DNA of 30,547 bases from positions 1 through 30,547 of the IMG/VR virus record IMGVR_UViG_3300044684_000139; one strand, 5' to 3'. Within the stretch, counting starts at the first letter, position 1. The number at the start of each line of letters is the position of its first letter. Below are positions 16,036-24,693 of the stretch, piece by piece. Made by a program: the position numbers and the translations under genes. Source of the stretch: a virus. Under the pieces are notes generated by a model, which worked only from the letters and a program-made list of their open reading frames with translations, was not told the origin of the DNA and ran no database searches.

Positions 16036-17295
16036 CTACGGGACCGAATCTGCTACTTGGCAAATCCATTCCGGCCTAGGCACGCCCGACCCGAACAGAA
16101 TATCCAAGCGATCGATCGGCTGATCCGTGGTCGGCTCGTACACAACAAGCGACCGCATGCTCAGCCGATCATATTCATGTCGCGCCGCCGCAATGACGCC
16201 CTTCTCGTTCGTCGGCACCCACAACGGGGCGACGACCATCGTAATGGCGTCCGGCGAATAGACCAGGTTCTCGCGATAGGTCACGCTCGCGTTGGCGAAA
16301 GGCGTAATCGTCGCGTTGTTGGCCGGCGAAGCCGTCACGGTCTGATATTGCTGTGGCGTATAGGGCAGGCCAGCATAGGCCGTCGAGCTCGCCGGCGGGA
16401 TGATCGGCGGGTAGATATTCATCGTGGTTGCGCCGTTCGCCACGGCCGCAGTCACGACAAACTGCGCCGCAACGCCGAGCGAGGAGAAATTCGCCCGGTT
16501 GACGCCGTTGACGCCCGCGATCGTCACCACGTCGCCGGCATTCAGTGTGCCGGTGATGGCGTTGATCGTGAGAGATTGTCCGGTCTGGTTAGCGCCGTTC
16601 ACCGTTGCCGAGGTCGCCGAACCGGTCGTGTGGGCAACGACCGACTGATCCTCGAAGAAGCGAAGCTGATAGGCTTCATACATCATGCCGGTATTGAACT
16701 GATCGGAGATCGTCGCGACCGGGTTGAAAATGCCTTTCAAGGACTGCTGAACGCGCGTGTCGGAACGGGGCGCAAGAACGGCTTTGCGCATACCCATTTC
16801 GCCAAAGTTCGGCGCCGAATTTTCCTCGAGGATGGCGCGAGCCAGGGCGAACGGGCCATCGTTGACCGGCAGGATATTGTTGTTAGAGTCGACGTTGGCG
16901 ACGATATTCTTGGCCGCGTTGACCGTATTGGCCATGATCTGGACCGCGACGTTCGCCGCCAGATAATTGACGCGTGGAAGAACGAAGCGCTCCATATAAT
17001 CGTCGATATCGAGCGTGGTTTCCGCCGAGGTGAACGCGACGTCGATATGGCGCTGCGTCGAGACGGTAAGCAAGAACTGCTCTTCCGTCGTATCCTGGAT
17101 CGAAATCCCAGGGCCATCGGTCGGAACGTACTGGTTCGGATAGCGGATGCGAAGCTGAGCGCCGATGCGCGCGCCTTCGCGGCCGAATTGATCTTCGAAC
17201 TGACGCGAGATGTTCTGAATGAAGTAGTTCGTGTTCAGAAACATCCTGATCGCAAACCGAGTGATCATGCTCGGCGTGAGGATGTTGTTAGCCAA
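16036..17295 (-). CDS. P22 gp5-like major coat protein
   Basis: This 419-aa protein fits the P22 coat family: start ANNILTPSMITRFAIRMFLN, then QFGREGARIGAQLRIRYPNQY, RHIDVAFTSAETTLDIDDYMERFVLP, and a C-terminal VTYRENLVYSPDAITMVVAPLWVP followed by LSMRSLVVYEPTTDQPIDRLDILFG. The region about 230-310 (TGQSLTINAITGTLNAGDVV) corresponds to the inserted domain of P22-type coats. The start codon is TTG at 17295, supported by AGGAG 8 nt upstream; no ATG is available in frame. It follows the scaffold gene and a 57-aa gene and is closed by a strong terminator. Confidence 0.93.
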   Translation of the reverse strand: MANNILTPSMITRFAIRMFLNTNYFIQNISRQFEDQFGREGARIGAQLRIRYPNQYVPTDGPGISIQDTTEEQFLLTVSTQRHIDVAFTSAETTLDIDDYMERFVLPRVNYLAANVAVQIMANTVNAAKNIVANVDSNNNILPVNDGPFALARAILEENSAPNFGEMGMRKAVLAPRSDTRVQQSLKGIFNPVATISDQFNTGMMYEAYQLRFFEDQSVVAHTTGSATSATVNGANQTGQSLTINAITGTLNAGDVVTIAGVNGVNRANFSSLGVAAQFVVTAAVANGATTMNIYPPIIPPASSTAYAGLPYTPQQYQTVTASPANNATITPFANASVTYRENLVYSPDAITMVVAPLWVPTNEKGVIAAARHEYDRLSMRSLVVYEPTTDQPIDRLDILFGSGVPRPEWICQVADSVP

Positions 17296-17413
17296 GACGG
17301 TTCTCCTGGATGCTCATGCTGATGAGGCGGCTTGCCGGCCTCGACCAGTTGCTCAGGCTGGGGCTGTTACGAGCAGAGCATCGGAAAGGAGCGCCGAGAC
17401 GCTTGACTGTTCG

Positions 17414-17587
17414 TCAGTCGATAGAAGGCTCTTGCGTATCCGGTACGGATATGCCGTGCGCCTTCAAAAGCTCTTTTAATCGTTCGTTCTCGCGACGTAC
17501 GCGGATAAGCTTTGCGTGTTTTTTCTTAAGCTGACGATCGCGCCAGTCGGGTTTTTCCGTTGACGGCGCGATCGCTGTTTGGCTCAT
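17414..17587 (-). CDS. Small basic coiled-coil protein (57 aa)
   Basis: An ATG one base after the scaffold stop, preceded by GGTGAG, opens a 57-codon frame. It begins MSQTAIAPSTEKPDWRDRQL, continues as a Lys/Arg-rich helix (KKKHAKLIRVRRENERLKEL) with a heptad-like Leu/Ile pattern, and ends in an acidic tail TQEPSID. It fills the gap between scaffold and coat. An assembly-related or nucleic-acid-binding role is possible. No family recognised. About 118 nt without a gene then follow before the coat start, where I see only the coat ribosome site. Confidence 0.65.
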   Translation of the reverse strand: MSQTAIAPSTEKPDWRDRQLKKKHAKLIRVRRENERLKELLKAHGISVPDTQEPSID

Positions 17588-17588
17588 C

Positions 17589-18443
17589 TCACCGGCGGCG
17601 CGCTGCGCGCTTCTTCATCCAGTCGTTGAAGCCTTCGTCAAACTGGCCGTCAGACGCCTTGTCCGACCGCCAGTCGACTTCGGCCGCCGCGCCGACGGGC
17701 TGGATCACTGGAGCCGGGGCCGGAGCTTTGCTGATCGCCCTGGCTGCTGGCTTGGACTCGACGGCGGGAGCCGGGGCCGGATCGGATTTCGGCGCAGTCT
17801 TGGCGACGTCCATTCTGATAAGCTCCGCGATACGGCTACGGGAATCCATTGAGCCGAGCCGCGCGGCGTCTTCCGGGTTCGAGGCGATTTGAGCGAGGAT
17901 TTTGTGAGCGTTGACCGGATCGATCGCGCGCACATCTGCGATAACTTCGGCCCCGGCGCATCCCGTCGCGGCGAGGATATTGGAAAGCTCGTCGAAACGC
18001 GCCTTGCCGAACTCGCGATATCCGGCCTGAACGATCGAGTCGATGGTTTGCTGAAAGACCTGTTGGCTAGCGGCCCGAGCGACGGCGGCCTCAAAGTCTT
18101 TCTGGGCGGTCGGAATGGCCGTTTGCTGAGCCGGGGGAGCCGCAGGATCGGCCTTCGGCGGCTGAGCGACCGGAAGGCGCTGCGCCAGCGCTTCGGCGTC
18201 AGCGGCCCGTTTCTCGGCCGCCAGACGGGCCGCTTTTTCCTTGTTCAACTCGGTGATGAACCAGGGCGTCTTGCCAGCATTGCCGTGTTGATGCGGCTCA
18301 GGATCGCCGCTCGGTTCAGGGGCCGGATCGACGGCAGGCTCGTGCTCGGCGACAACTGGCGCCGGGGCAGGATCAGCCGCAGCTGCCGCCGGATCAGCCG
18401 TGTTAAAAGCGGGGAGTCTATATTTTTCTACAATGCTCAGCAT
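17589..18443 (-). CDS. Scaffolding protein (P22 gp8-like)
   Basis: This 284-aa protein is acidic and Ala/Pro-rich with extended disordered segments, a helical middle (NKEKAARLAAEKRAADAEAL; FEAAVARAASQQVFQQTIDS) and a C-terminal helix with a basic end (FDEGFNDWMKKRAARRR). A basic C-terminal helical tip is what P22-type scaffolds use to bind the coat. It lies between portal and coat, the classic place. Its function is to direct procapsid assembly and then leave. Sequence is poorly conserved in this family, so the call rests on composition, tail and order. Confidence 0.85.
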   Translation of the reverse strand: MLSIVEKYRLPAFNTADPAAAAADPAPAPVVAEHEPAVDPAPEPSGDPEPHQHGNAGKTPWFITELNKEKAARLAAEKRAADAEALAQRLPVAQPPKADPAAPPAQQTAIPTAQKDFEAAVARAASQQVFQQTIDSIVQAGYREFGKARFDELSNILAATGCAGAEVIADVRAIDPVNAHKILAQIASNPEDAARLGSMDSRSRIAELIRMDVAKTAPKSDPAPAPAVESKPAARAISKAPAPAPVIQPVGAAAEVDWRSDKASDGQFDEGFNDWMKKRAARRR

Positions 18444-18449
18444 GAGCCC

Positions 18450-18920
18450 TCACTTGAGCCAGTTCATCTTGGCCGCGCCCTTTGCAAGCTCGGCCCGATA
18501 GTTCCGCTTCGTCCCATAGTTTTCGAGGATAGACTTATTCTCCTTCGCGTCGCCCTCGAATTGCTGCGATCCCGGCGCGAGCTGCAGGCGCGTATCGCCC
18601 TCATGGCCCATGCGCTCTAGACCCGCGCTGAAAGCCCGCTCAACTAGCATGGCGAGATACATCTTCCGGGCATCGTCCGGAGATGTCTTTGGGTCGCCCA
18701 AGCGCTCGGAATACATCATGCGCACAGCCTGAACGAAGGTCCGCCAGTTCGCGTCAGCAAATTCGTATTCGTTCGGCCAATTGGCGCGGAACTTCGCGCT
18801 ACGGTTCATGCCGTGAAACTCGCCGGCCATTTCCCGCGCGTCGTGCTGGATCAGCGCGACGAGATTCATGGCGTCGCGAACCGAGATAACCTCATTGCCG
18901 ATGACGATGTTCTGACTCAC
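18450..18920 (-). CDS. Hypothetical protein between portal and scaffold (156 aa)
   Basis: The GTG at 18920 overlaps the upstream stop as GTGA, with a GGGG run before it, and is preferred. An ATG at 18929 would add three residues. The protein is helical: SVRDAMNLVALIQHDAREMA, then FADANWRTFVQAVRMMYSER, and DDARKMYLAMLVERAFSAGL, with a basic C-terminus. No motif tells its function. The constant position in the head operon suggests a capsid-assembly helper. Confidence 0.75.
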   Translation of the reverse strand: MSQNIVIGNEVISVRDAMNLVALIQHDAREMAGEFHGMNRSAKFRANWPNEYEFADANWRTFVQAVRMMYSERLGDPKTSPDDARKMYLAMLVERAFSAGLERMGHEGDTRLQLAPGSQQFEGDAKENKSILENYGTKRNYRAELAKGAAKMNWLK

Positions 18921-19204
18921 CGGCCCCATCCGAACATATTGATCGTCACGCCGTAGGATTGGAACTCGCCTCGCTTGGCGAGCTCCTTTTGCAGGCCATC
19001 GATTTGAATCGCCGCAGCCCACAAAGACGAATTTCGTTCATTGATCATTGTCTGTAGAGCAGCGTTCTGTTTCTGCAATTCGGCGATCTCGTCGGCGGCG
19101 CGGCGCAATTCCTCACGCTCGCCCCTCGAAAGCGATTTGGCGTCCTTGGCGATGATGCAGAGAATATCGATGCTGTTCGATTGCTCGGCGATTTCTGAGA
19201 TCAC
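18917..19204 (-). CDS. Small coiled-coil protein (95 aa)
   Basis: Residues about 20-75 form a long charged helix with heptads (LSRGEREELRRAADEIAELQ, KQNAALQTMINERNSSLWAA), ending in a short beta-like FQSYGVTINMFGWGR. It overlaps the portal gene by ATGA. Coiled-coil proteins of this size occur after portal genes in several podoviruses. Function unknown. Confidence 0.7.
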   Translation of the reverse strand: MISEIAEQSNSIDILCIIAKDAKSLSRGEREELRRAADEIAELQKQNAALQTMINERNSSLWAAAIQIDGLQKELAKRGEFQSYGVTINMFGWGR

Positions 19205-21366
19205 GCCTCGGCTCCCGTCGCCTGCGGTTGCAATTCGGCGGCATTCGTATCGACGATCATCTGCATCGTTGCGTCATGCGAACGCGTCGCGATGTCGTGC
19301 TCCATCTGGGCTTGTTGTTGCGGCGTTAGCGCCAATTTCGCCAAAGCTTCAACCGCCATTCGCAAGCGGTCCGTCTCAGCCTTGAACGCTTCAATATCGC
19401 GCTTTTCGTCCTTGCCCTTGAGCGCCAGTTCCTTGACCGCAAGCTTCTGGACGAGTTCGGCGTTGATAGCCGTCAACCGCTTCAATTGCTCATTGGCGGC
19501 CAAAAGCTGCGGATTCGGGTCTTCGTCGAAGAGATAGGGTTTCGTGGCCTTGATCTCTTTCTGCAATCTCTCTCGAAGCTCTTCGGCGCCGGGGAAATCG
19601 CCAAACTTGACCAATAAATCGGCGGCAACGGACGCGGCCCAATTGTTCTGTTGCAGGATCATGGAATAGGCGTTCCACGCCTCCTGCCGCTGCGTGGCAT
19701 AGCTCGGCCCCGGATCGGAGATACATTCATACTCGCCGATCGATGGGTTGAACGCGAGCTTTACCGCTTCTTCGTCCTCTTTCTCGTGCTTAAGCTCTTG
19801 GATAACATCATCCTGGTTAGGATCGATTCTGATCCATTGCCGCTCGCCCTTTTCGTCCATGATGAACATGACGCGTTCGGTGTCATAGATTTTAGGGATG
19901 AGGTCGATAAGTTGTTTGCCGATATACCGCTTCATGTCGCTGTTGTGCTCCACGAAGTGGTATGTCGCGGTGTCGCCTTGCTGCTGGCGCTCTGCGATGG
20001 CCTTGCCCGACGCCGCGCTTTGCTGATCGTTCTCGCCCATTTGGGCCTGGAACTGGCCCGAAACCATCATCGCCTGGCGCTCGGCATCCTGCATGCCTTG
20101 CAGATTGGCCGGCGAGACTTGCGGAGGGTCAATCCGTTCTGGCGGCGGGATCGGATTGCCGTCCTCGTCTAGGTGATTCCAGAGCAGAACGGCGTGGTTT
20201 TCGGTGTTCGCCGTCTTCCATTGCTCTTGACCTTCGGTCGCCGCGGCTGGGGCCATCCATTGCGACTTAGGCGCCAGCGCAGCGACCTGAACCGCGACCG
20301 ACGCATTGTAGTTCAACATACGGTTCGGATCGATCAACTGCCGTGTCATGCCCTTGCGGTCTAGCGTTCCGTCAACGACCGCTACGCGACCAAAGCAAGG
20401 GACGATCGGAATATACTTACCGGCCCAATCGCCGCGGTCGACGACCTGATTTCCGGCGATCAGGTACCACTTTACTTCATCTCGCGTAACTTCTCGGTAC
20501 CGACCGTCCAGAGTGCCATCCTTGATCTGCTGCATCAAGGCGTCGTATATTTCCTTCTTGGCGTCCTTTTTGATTTCCGACGCCAGCTTCTCAACATAAT
20601 CGGCGCCATCGTTCTCGCGGAAGGCTATCAAAAGGTCCGGCTTGTTTTCCTTCTCGTAATATTTGGCGACGACAATCTCCTTGTCCGAAATCCACTCCGT
20701 CATGGTGTTTTGGAGCGGAGAGACGGCGACCCTGTTCTTATACTTGGGGTACTTTCGATCAAACAGTTTTCGAGACATTTTCTCGAAAACGAAACCCCAT
20801 CGCGCGTCAGAGCAATCCGGCTCCTTGCACCATGGATAAAGATAGACGCCAGTCGGGTCTTGCGCCGCCCGAAGAAAGATGTCTTGGTCAAACGACCGCT
20901 CCGACACGTAGGCGGTGTCGAGCAGAATATAGCCAGCGCCGCCGTCAACCTGATGCTCGGTGACCAGACGATATTGCGTCGAAGCGTTCGACACATATTC
21001 GATGCGTCGGACGATGTTCTGCATAATCTCAGCGGACTTGTAGCTTGCCTTTCCGCCGGTCGGTCTGATCTTGATCCCGTATGCGTTCTTTGAGATCGCG
21101 TTGATGATCAGGTCGTTATGGACCCTCGTGATATTGATGGTCAGGCATGGCAGTTCTTGGCCGCCGCCGGTTCTGGCCCGGTAAAGCGCATCGGGCCATT
21201 GATACGTATTGCGCGCGTCGCCGATCGCAAACTTACGATCATCCCTAGAGCGATCATCTTCCGCGCCCTGCCATTCTTTGGCGGCTATGAAATTCTCATA
21301 GGCGCGTAGCAAAAGACCTTCATCGCCAGTCTTATAGGTCGAGGCGGGCTCAACGGTGGCAACCAT
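19201..21366 (-). CDS. P22 gp1-like portal protein
   Basis: This 721-aa protein matches P22-type portals in size and pattern: FAIGDARNTYQWPDALYRAR, PCLTINITRVHNDLIINAIS, QYRLVTEHQVDGGAGYILLD, YLYPWCKEPDCSDARWGF and later PCFGRVAVVDGTLDRKGMTRQ. A Gln-rich segment follows (MVSGQFQAQMGENDQQSAAS), then a long C-terminal helical region that would form the barrel. The portal is the dodecameric vertex through which DNA is packaged and ejected. It follows the large terminase gene by three bases. Confidence 0.93.
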   Translation of the reverse strand: MVATVEPASTYKTGDEGLLLRAYENFIAAKEWQGAEDDRSRDDRKFAIGDARNTYQWPDALYRARTGGGQELPCLTINITRVHNDLIINAISKNAYGIKIRPTGGKASYKSAEIMQNIVRRIEYVSNASTQYRLVTEHQVDGGAGYILLDTAYVSERSFDQDIFLRAAQDPTGVYLYPWCKEPDCSDARWGFVFEKMSRKLFDRKYPKYKNRVAVSPLQNTMTEWISDKEIVVAKYYEKENKPDLLIAFRENDGADYVEKLASEIKKDAKKEIYDALMQQIKDGTLDGRYREVTRDEVKWYLIAGNQVVDRGDWAGKYIPIVPCFGRVAVVDGTLDRKGMTRQLIDPNRMLNYNASVAVQVAALAPKSQWMAPAAATEGQEQWKTANTENHAVLLWNHLDEDGNPIPPPERIDPPQVSPANLQGMQDAERQAMMVSGQFQAQMGENDQQSAASGKAIAERQQQGDTATYHFVEHNSDMKRYIGKQLIDLIPKIYDTERVMFIMDEKGERQWIRIDPNQDDVIQELKHEKEDEEAVKLAFNPSIGEYECISDPGPSYATQRQEAWNAYSMILQQNNWAASVAADLLVKFGDFPGAEELRERLQKEIKATKPYLFDEDPNPQLLAANEQLKRLTAINAELVQKLAVKELALKGKDEKRDIEAFKAETDRLRMAVEALAKLALTPQQQAQMEHDIATRSHDATMQMIVDTNAAELQPQATGAEA

Positions 21367-21369
21367 GCG

Positions 21370-22983
21370 TCAGTAGCGCATCCAGCCAGCGCCGCGATCG
21401 CCTGTCCTTGAAACGGTAATCGTCGGCACTTTAGGAATCTCTGCTTTCGGCGGGGAATAGCCCATCGCACCGGTCATGTATGAATCGGCGCCGTGAGAGG
21501 CCCAATCGTGAAGCGGTTCTCGGCTCCAGGTCGATAGGCGATCGTTCCAAGCCTTGCGATAATTGTCGAGACAACGGATGCCCTGCTCGCAATGCTTTTC
21601 ATCGAACCAGCTCATGCCGATCATTCGGCGAGCCGCGTCGATCGCGTCGTCTTTGTTGTCGATCCGAGGAATGACCTTGATCTCAATCCCAAGGCCGCGA
21701 GCGATGTCTTTGCGGGATTTTCCTTGCCCGCCCCAATCGGTATTTCCGAAATCGTGCGGGCCGTAATGCTTGCCGAAGGTCCAGCCAAACTCAATCCGCT
21801 TATCGTTCAGGACGCCGATATAATGGCCGATCTGCTCGTCGAAATTCTCGTAATAGTCGATGAACCGATGCCGAACACCATCGGTTTGGTGGAACCAAAT
21901 CGACGTCGTGTCGTTGCCGATATCCCAGAACGTATTGACCGGTCGAGTGTCGTCATAGGGCAATTGACAAATGCGACCCTCAAGCCGCGCCTTGGTCATC
22001 TGCCGGCGGAAATAGGCTCCCTCGATCGAGGACTTGAACGCCTCATCAGGATATGACGGATATTCCCGGAACATCACGTCCGGGCCGATCTGATAGCGCT
22101 TGGCCGCGTACCAGGCCCGTTGATCAGCCGATAGGTTTACGCCATGCTTGGCTTTCAGTTCCGAAAAATATTCCTCGAGGTCGGCTGGAACTCGAACCTT
22201 CGACGGATCGATCTTATACTCAGAATGCTGCCACCAGGCGAAGAAGTGAAGCTTAAAATCGAGCTCGGAAAGCTCTCGGCCCTCTTTCTGGAGAGCGTCG
22301 GCCCGCTGGACCATATCGTAGAATTCGCCGCCCACGCCCTCCGCTGTGCTCTCGACATGGATTGTCTGGCCGACATGCACCGTTCCGAATCCGCCGGCCT
22401 TGATCTCCTTGGCCTTGTCGGGCCGCATCGCGCTGATCTTGCCGTATTCGGATACATGCAAGATTTGCAATGTGCCGCCGCGATGTGAGGTCCCTACCTC
22501 AATACGCGATCCGTTTGAGAACTCCATCGTCTCGGTGTTCGCCGTGACGAGGCCTACTTTGGCCTTGATGTCCTCTCTCAGACGATTGTAGGCGAACTTA
22601 ATCTTCCCGAGCTTTTTCTTGGCGTCGTCGAGACTGTAGTCGATAATGCCCGCCGTCGTGTTTGGCGTGAACAGGCATTTATCCAGAATCTCTAAGGCGA
22701 TCTCAGTCGAGAACCCGAGCTGGCGCGCTTTCAGGATGACGTTAAGGAACCAACGATCTTTCCACCATCGCTTCTGGGCTTCGTTTCGGTAAAACTTTAC
22801 CGCCTTCCCTTGCGCATCTTCAATCCAATAGAGATTGTCGATGCGCCATTCCGGATTGCCAAGCGTGGCTGCTTGAAGCTCCGGCGCGATCAGCCGATCG
22901 AGTTCCGCCTTTTCCTTTTCACTTAAGGAGGCGACGTACCGTTCGAGATCGAGCGCCGAAGAGTCTAGAGTTGGAATCCCCAT
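21370..22983 (-). CDS. Terminase large subunit
   Basis: This 537-aa protein has an ATPase with the deviant Walker A KARQLGFST (residues 85-93), Walker B ILHVSE (174-179) and coupling motif ESTAEG (211-216). The C-terminal nuclease shows acidic residues in FWDIGND (D354), GPHDFGN (D411) and HGADSYMTG (D500). It cuts concatemeric DNA and drives it into the head through the portal encoded just downstream. The start overlaps the upstream gene by 19 nt and has no evident ribosome site, so translation is probably coupled. Confidence 0.95.
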   Translation of the reverse strand: MGIPTLDSSALDLERYVASLSEKEKAELDRLIAPELQAATLGNPEWRIDNLYWIEDAQGKAVKFYRNEAQKRWWKDRWFLNVILKARQLGFSTEIALEILDKCLFTPNTTAGIIDYSLDDAKKKLGKIKFAYNRLREDIKAKVGLVTANTETMEFSNGSRIEVGTSHRGGTLQILHVSEYGKISAMRPDKAKEIKAGGFGTVHVGQTIHVESTAEGVGGEFYDMVQRADALQKEGRELSELDFKLHFFAWWQHSEYKIDPSKVRVPADLEEYFSELKAKHGVNLSADQRAWYAAKRYQIGPDVMFREYPSYPDEAFKSSIEGAYFRRQMTKARLEGRICQLPYDDTRPVNTFWDIGNDTTSIWFHQTDGVRHRFIDYYENFDEQIGHYIGVLNDKRIEFGWTFGKHYGPHDFGNTDWGGQGKSRKDIARGLGIEIKVIPRIDNKDDAIDAARRMIGMSWFDEKHCEQGIRCLDNYRKAWNDRLSTWSREPLHDWASHGADSYMTGAMGYSPPKAEIPKVPTITVSRTGDRGAGWMRY

Positions 22984-23528
22984 GCCGATACAGTTGCGTT
23001 GCCTCCCGTTCCGGCAGCGAGGGTGTTCACATTTATTGCGGTATTGGTCGCAGACGCGGGAATACAGGGGCCAATCGGCGGAGAGAGCGGAGCTAGCGGG
23101 ACCGATGTAGTGCCGATATTCTCCGTGAAGTTCAGCGTTCCGCTTATCGTTCCCGTCACAGTCAGAGTTCCGCTCACCACTGCCGTCGCCGAGCCGCCAG
23201 CGCTAAAGCCGCATAGATAGGTTGTCTTGCCGACTGCGGCCGGCAATGTTGCTGTGATGCTGGCAGTCGTTCCTGTCGTCGAGGCGGTGACCGGGACCGC
23301 GCCGCTTGGATAAGGCGGAACGCTTACGAAAAGAGGTGACCCGGCAGCGCCACCCACAGCGTTTGAAACCGGCAAAGGAAATGACGACGAAACGTCCTGG
23401 CAGCTATAATTACCGACCGAGTTGACGCTTTTGACACAGACCGAAGTGACACCCTGAGCGTATGCGGGCGCAGCCATCAAGAGCGCGCCAGCGACCAAGC
23501 AAAGAGCGGCGAGGATCAGCTTGCGCAT
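22965..23528 (-). CDS. Beta-rich protein with signal peptide (187 aa)
   Basis: It starts MRKLILAALCLVAGALLMAA with cleavage likely after AYAQ. The mature part is rich in Thr, Ser, Val, Gly and Ala, with TATLPAAVGKTTYLCGFSAG and a final PCIPASATNTAINVNTLAAG then GNATVSAWGFQL. I recall the same ATLPA..GKTTY.CGF and CIPASA.NTAI patterns from unnamed phage-associated proteins. Cysteines at both ends could form disulphides in an exported protein. It lies immediately before the large terminase and overlaps it by 19 nt. Confidence 0.75.
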   Translation of the reverse strand: MRKLILAALCLVAGALLMAAPAYAQGVTSVCVKSVNSVGNYSCQDVSSSFPLPVSNAVGGAAGSPLFVSVPPYPSGAVPVTASTTGTTASITATLPAAVGKTTYLCGFSAGGSATAVVSGTLTVTGTISGTLNFTENIGTTSVPLAPLSPPIGPCIPASATNTAINVNTLAAGTGGNATVSAWGFQL

Positions 23529-23531
23529 TGG

Positions 23532-23744
23532 CTATTCGCCTATCTTGGGGAGGGCATTAATCGCAGCTATCTTTGCCGCTTGGGCATAGGAGATCGCCCG
23601 AGGCAATTCACGCGATCGATTGAGCCTGACTACGGCAACAGCCGGAACATATCGCGCCGGCTGTCCTGTCCATGCCTTGGCCCTTCCAAGGCCGCCCATT
23701 TCGCGCACAGCGTTACGCCGCTCAGCGCGAGTGAGGAAGGCCAT
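23532..23744 (-). CDS. Small basic hypothetical protein (70 aa)
   Basis: Starts MAFLTRAERRNAVREMGGLG and is Arg/Ala-rich (AKAWTGQPARYVPAVAVVRL; ISYAQAAKIAAINALPKIGE). I chose the ATG at 23744 because it overlaps the upstream TAA as TAATG; an earlier in-frame ATG at 23801 would lie well inside the neighbour. Function unknown. Confidence 0.65.
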   Translation of the reverse strand: MAFLTRAERRNAVREMGGLGRAKAWTGQPARYVPAVAVVRLNRSRELPRAISYAQAAKIAAINALPKIGE

Positions 23745-23935
23745 TAGCCGCGACCGTTCGGAATTGGAACGGAAGGGCTCGGATTGGCAGGCGGCTTGCA
23801 ACCGCCAGGATTGTCCTTGCCGCCGGAAAGCAACGGCTTCATGCCGCCAACGCCAGGCTGATTGTTGAGAGCCGACGAAGTCGTGGTGACGCTGCGATTG
23901 ACGAAATTGGTCTCGGTCTTGTTCATCTTCGACAT
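23744..23935 (-). CDS. Small hypothetical protein (63 aa)
   Basis: Begins MSKMNKTETNFVNRSVTTTS, then a Gly/Asn/Pro-rich, probably disordered tail ending in SPSVPIPNGRG. AAGGAG sits 9 nt upstream of the ATG at 23935, which decides the start over a longer frame that would run into the 212-aa gene. No family recognised. Confidence 0.65.
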   Translation of the reverse strand: MSKMNKTETNFVNRSVTTTSSALNNQPGVGGMKPLLSGGKDNPGGCKPPANPSPSVPIPNGRG

Positions 23936-23948
23936 GATTGCGATCTCC

Positions 23949-24587
23949 TTACTGGATGCGGTACCAAGTCGTATTGGACGCCTGATAGCGCCAAGCATAG
24001 CCAACGCCCGCGACGCAAGCCGCGTTCGGATTGCCTTTGAGGGTCTGTCCAGTATTGGCGGCGACGGTGAGCGTGCCGACCGTAGCGGCCTCGCAAATGA
24101 CGCGCTGAATTTGCCCTTCGATCGCCGACGCCGGCATGGTGACGGTCAATGCCGAGCCCTGGGCGCCATCAAGAAAATACCACGGCGTAGAGTTCGGGAT
24201 GGTCTGCGAAGTTCCGACCGACGTAAGATCAATCATCGGGCCTTGGCCCAATTGAAGGATAGAGACCGCCTGAGTAGCAGGAGGAGTCGATGCGGTCGAA
24301 CCGAGCGGCCCAACATCGAACGGCGCGTATTCAGTGCCCGCAAAGGTCGGCGAGCCGGCCGGAACGGTCTGAGCGCAAGGGCCTTGGCCAGTCCCTTGAG
24401 TCGAGCCGGGGAGGACGCCGTAATTGCCCTGCGACGCCGGCAGTGTGACGCCGCTGACGGTCGAGGCGCAATAAGACGACTGACCGATGCCCGGTAGGGT
24501 CGACCACATGCCATAGCCCCACGACGCGACAGGGGCGACGACAGCCAAAGCAAGAGCGGCAAGCGCCGCGACGCGGAGCTTTTTCAT
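23949..24587 (-). CDS. Beta-rich protein with signal peptide (212 aa)
   Basis: MKKLRVAALAALALAVVAPV is a typical signal peptide. The mature part is Gly, Thr, Ser and Pro rich, with ASTVSGVTLPASQGNYGVLP, a VTMPASAIEGQIQRVICEAA segment, TLTVAANTGQTLKG and a C-terminal GYAWRYQASNTTWYRIQ. The final part resembles the small beta domains of phage fibre or decoration proteins. AAGGTG precedes the ATG by about 6 nt. The 88-nt gap upstream holds repeats and palindromes that may be regulatory. Confidence 0.75.
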   Translation of the reverse strand: MKKLRVAALAALALAVVAPVASWGYGMWSTLPGIGQSSYCASTVSGVTLPASQGNYGVLPGSTQGTGQGPCAQTVPAGSPTFAGTEYAPFDVGPLGSTASTPPATQAVSILQLGQGPMIDLTSVGTSQTIPNSTPWYFLDGAQGSALTVTMPASAIEGQIQRVICEAATVGTLTVAANTGQTLKGNPNAACVAGVGYAWRYQASNTTWYRIQ

Positions 24588-24610
24588 AGGTTCACCTTTC
24601 GACAGAGAAT

Positions 24611-24624
24611 GGCGGCGCGCCGCC
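24611..24624. repeat. Perfect 14-bp palindrome upstream of exported-protein gene
   Basis: GGCGGCGCGCCGCC is a perfect palindrome 24-37 bp upstream of the 212-aa gene start. A second GGCGCGCC lies at 24648-24655. It might be an operator or an RNA structure over the leader; no U-run follows, so it is not a terminator. Confidence 0.55.
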
Positions 24625-24649
24625 GAAATACCGGGCGTCAGGCGGCCGG

Positions 24650-24693
24650 CGCGCCAAGCTCAAACATTTCTGGTCTCAGACCGCGCCAAGCTC
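24650..24693. repeat. 12-bp direct repeat pair with intervening dyad
   Basis: CGCGCCAAGCTC occurs at 24650-24661 and again at 24682-24693, 32 bp apart from start to start. Between them GGTCTCAGACC (24672-24682) is a near-perfect dyad. The right copy encodes the C-terminal Glu-Leu-Gly-Ala of the 81-aa protein, so the left copy may be a duplication of that gene end. Spacing near three helical turns would also suit protein binding. Confidence 0.6.

Noticed and set aside
15949-17322. Plus-strand frame of 457 codons
   Set aside because: Antisense shadow of the coat gene; Arg/Asp-rich composition typical of false frames.
24672-24682. GGTCTCAGACC as intrinsic terminator of the 81-aa gene
   Set aside because: Only a five-base stem with one-base loop and no T-run; kept only as a dyad.
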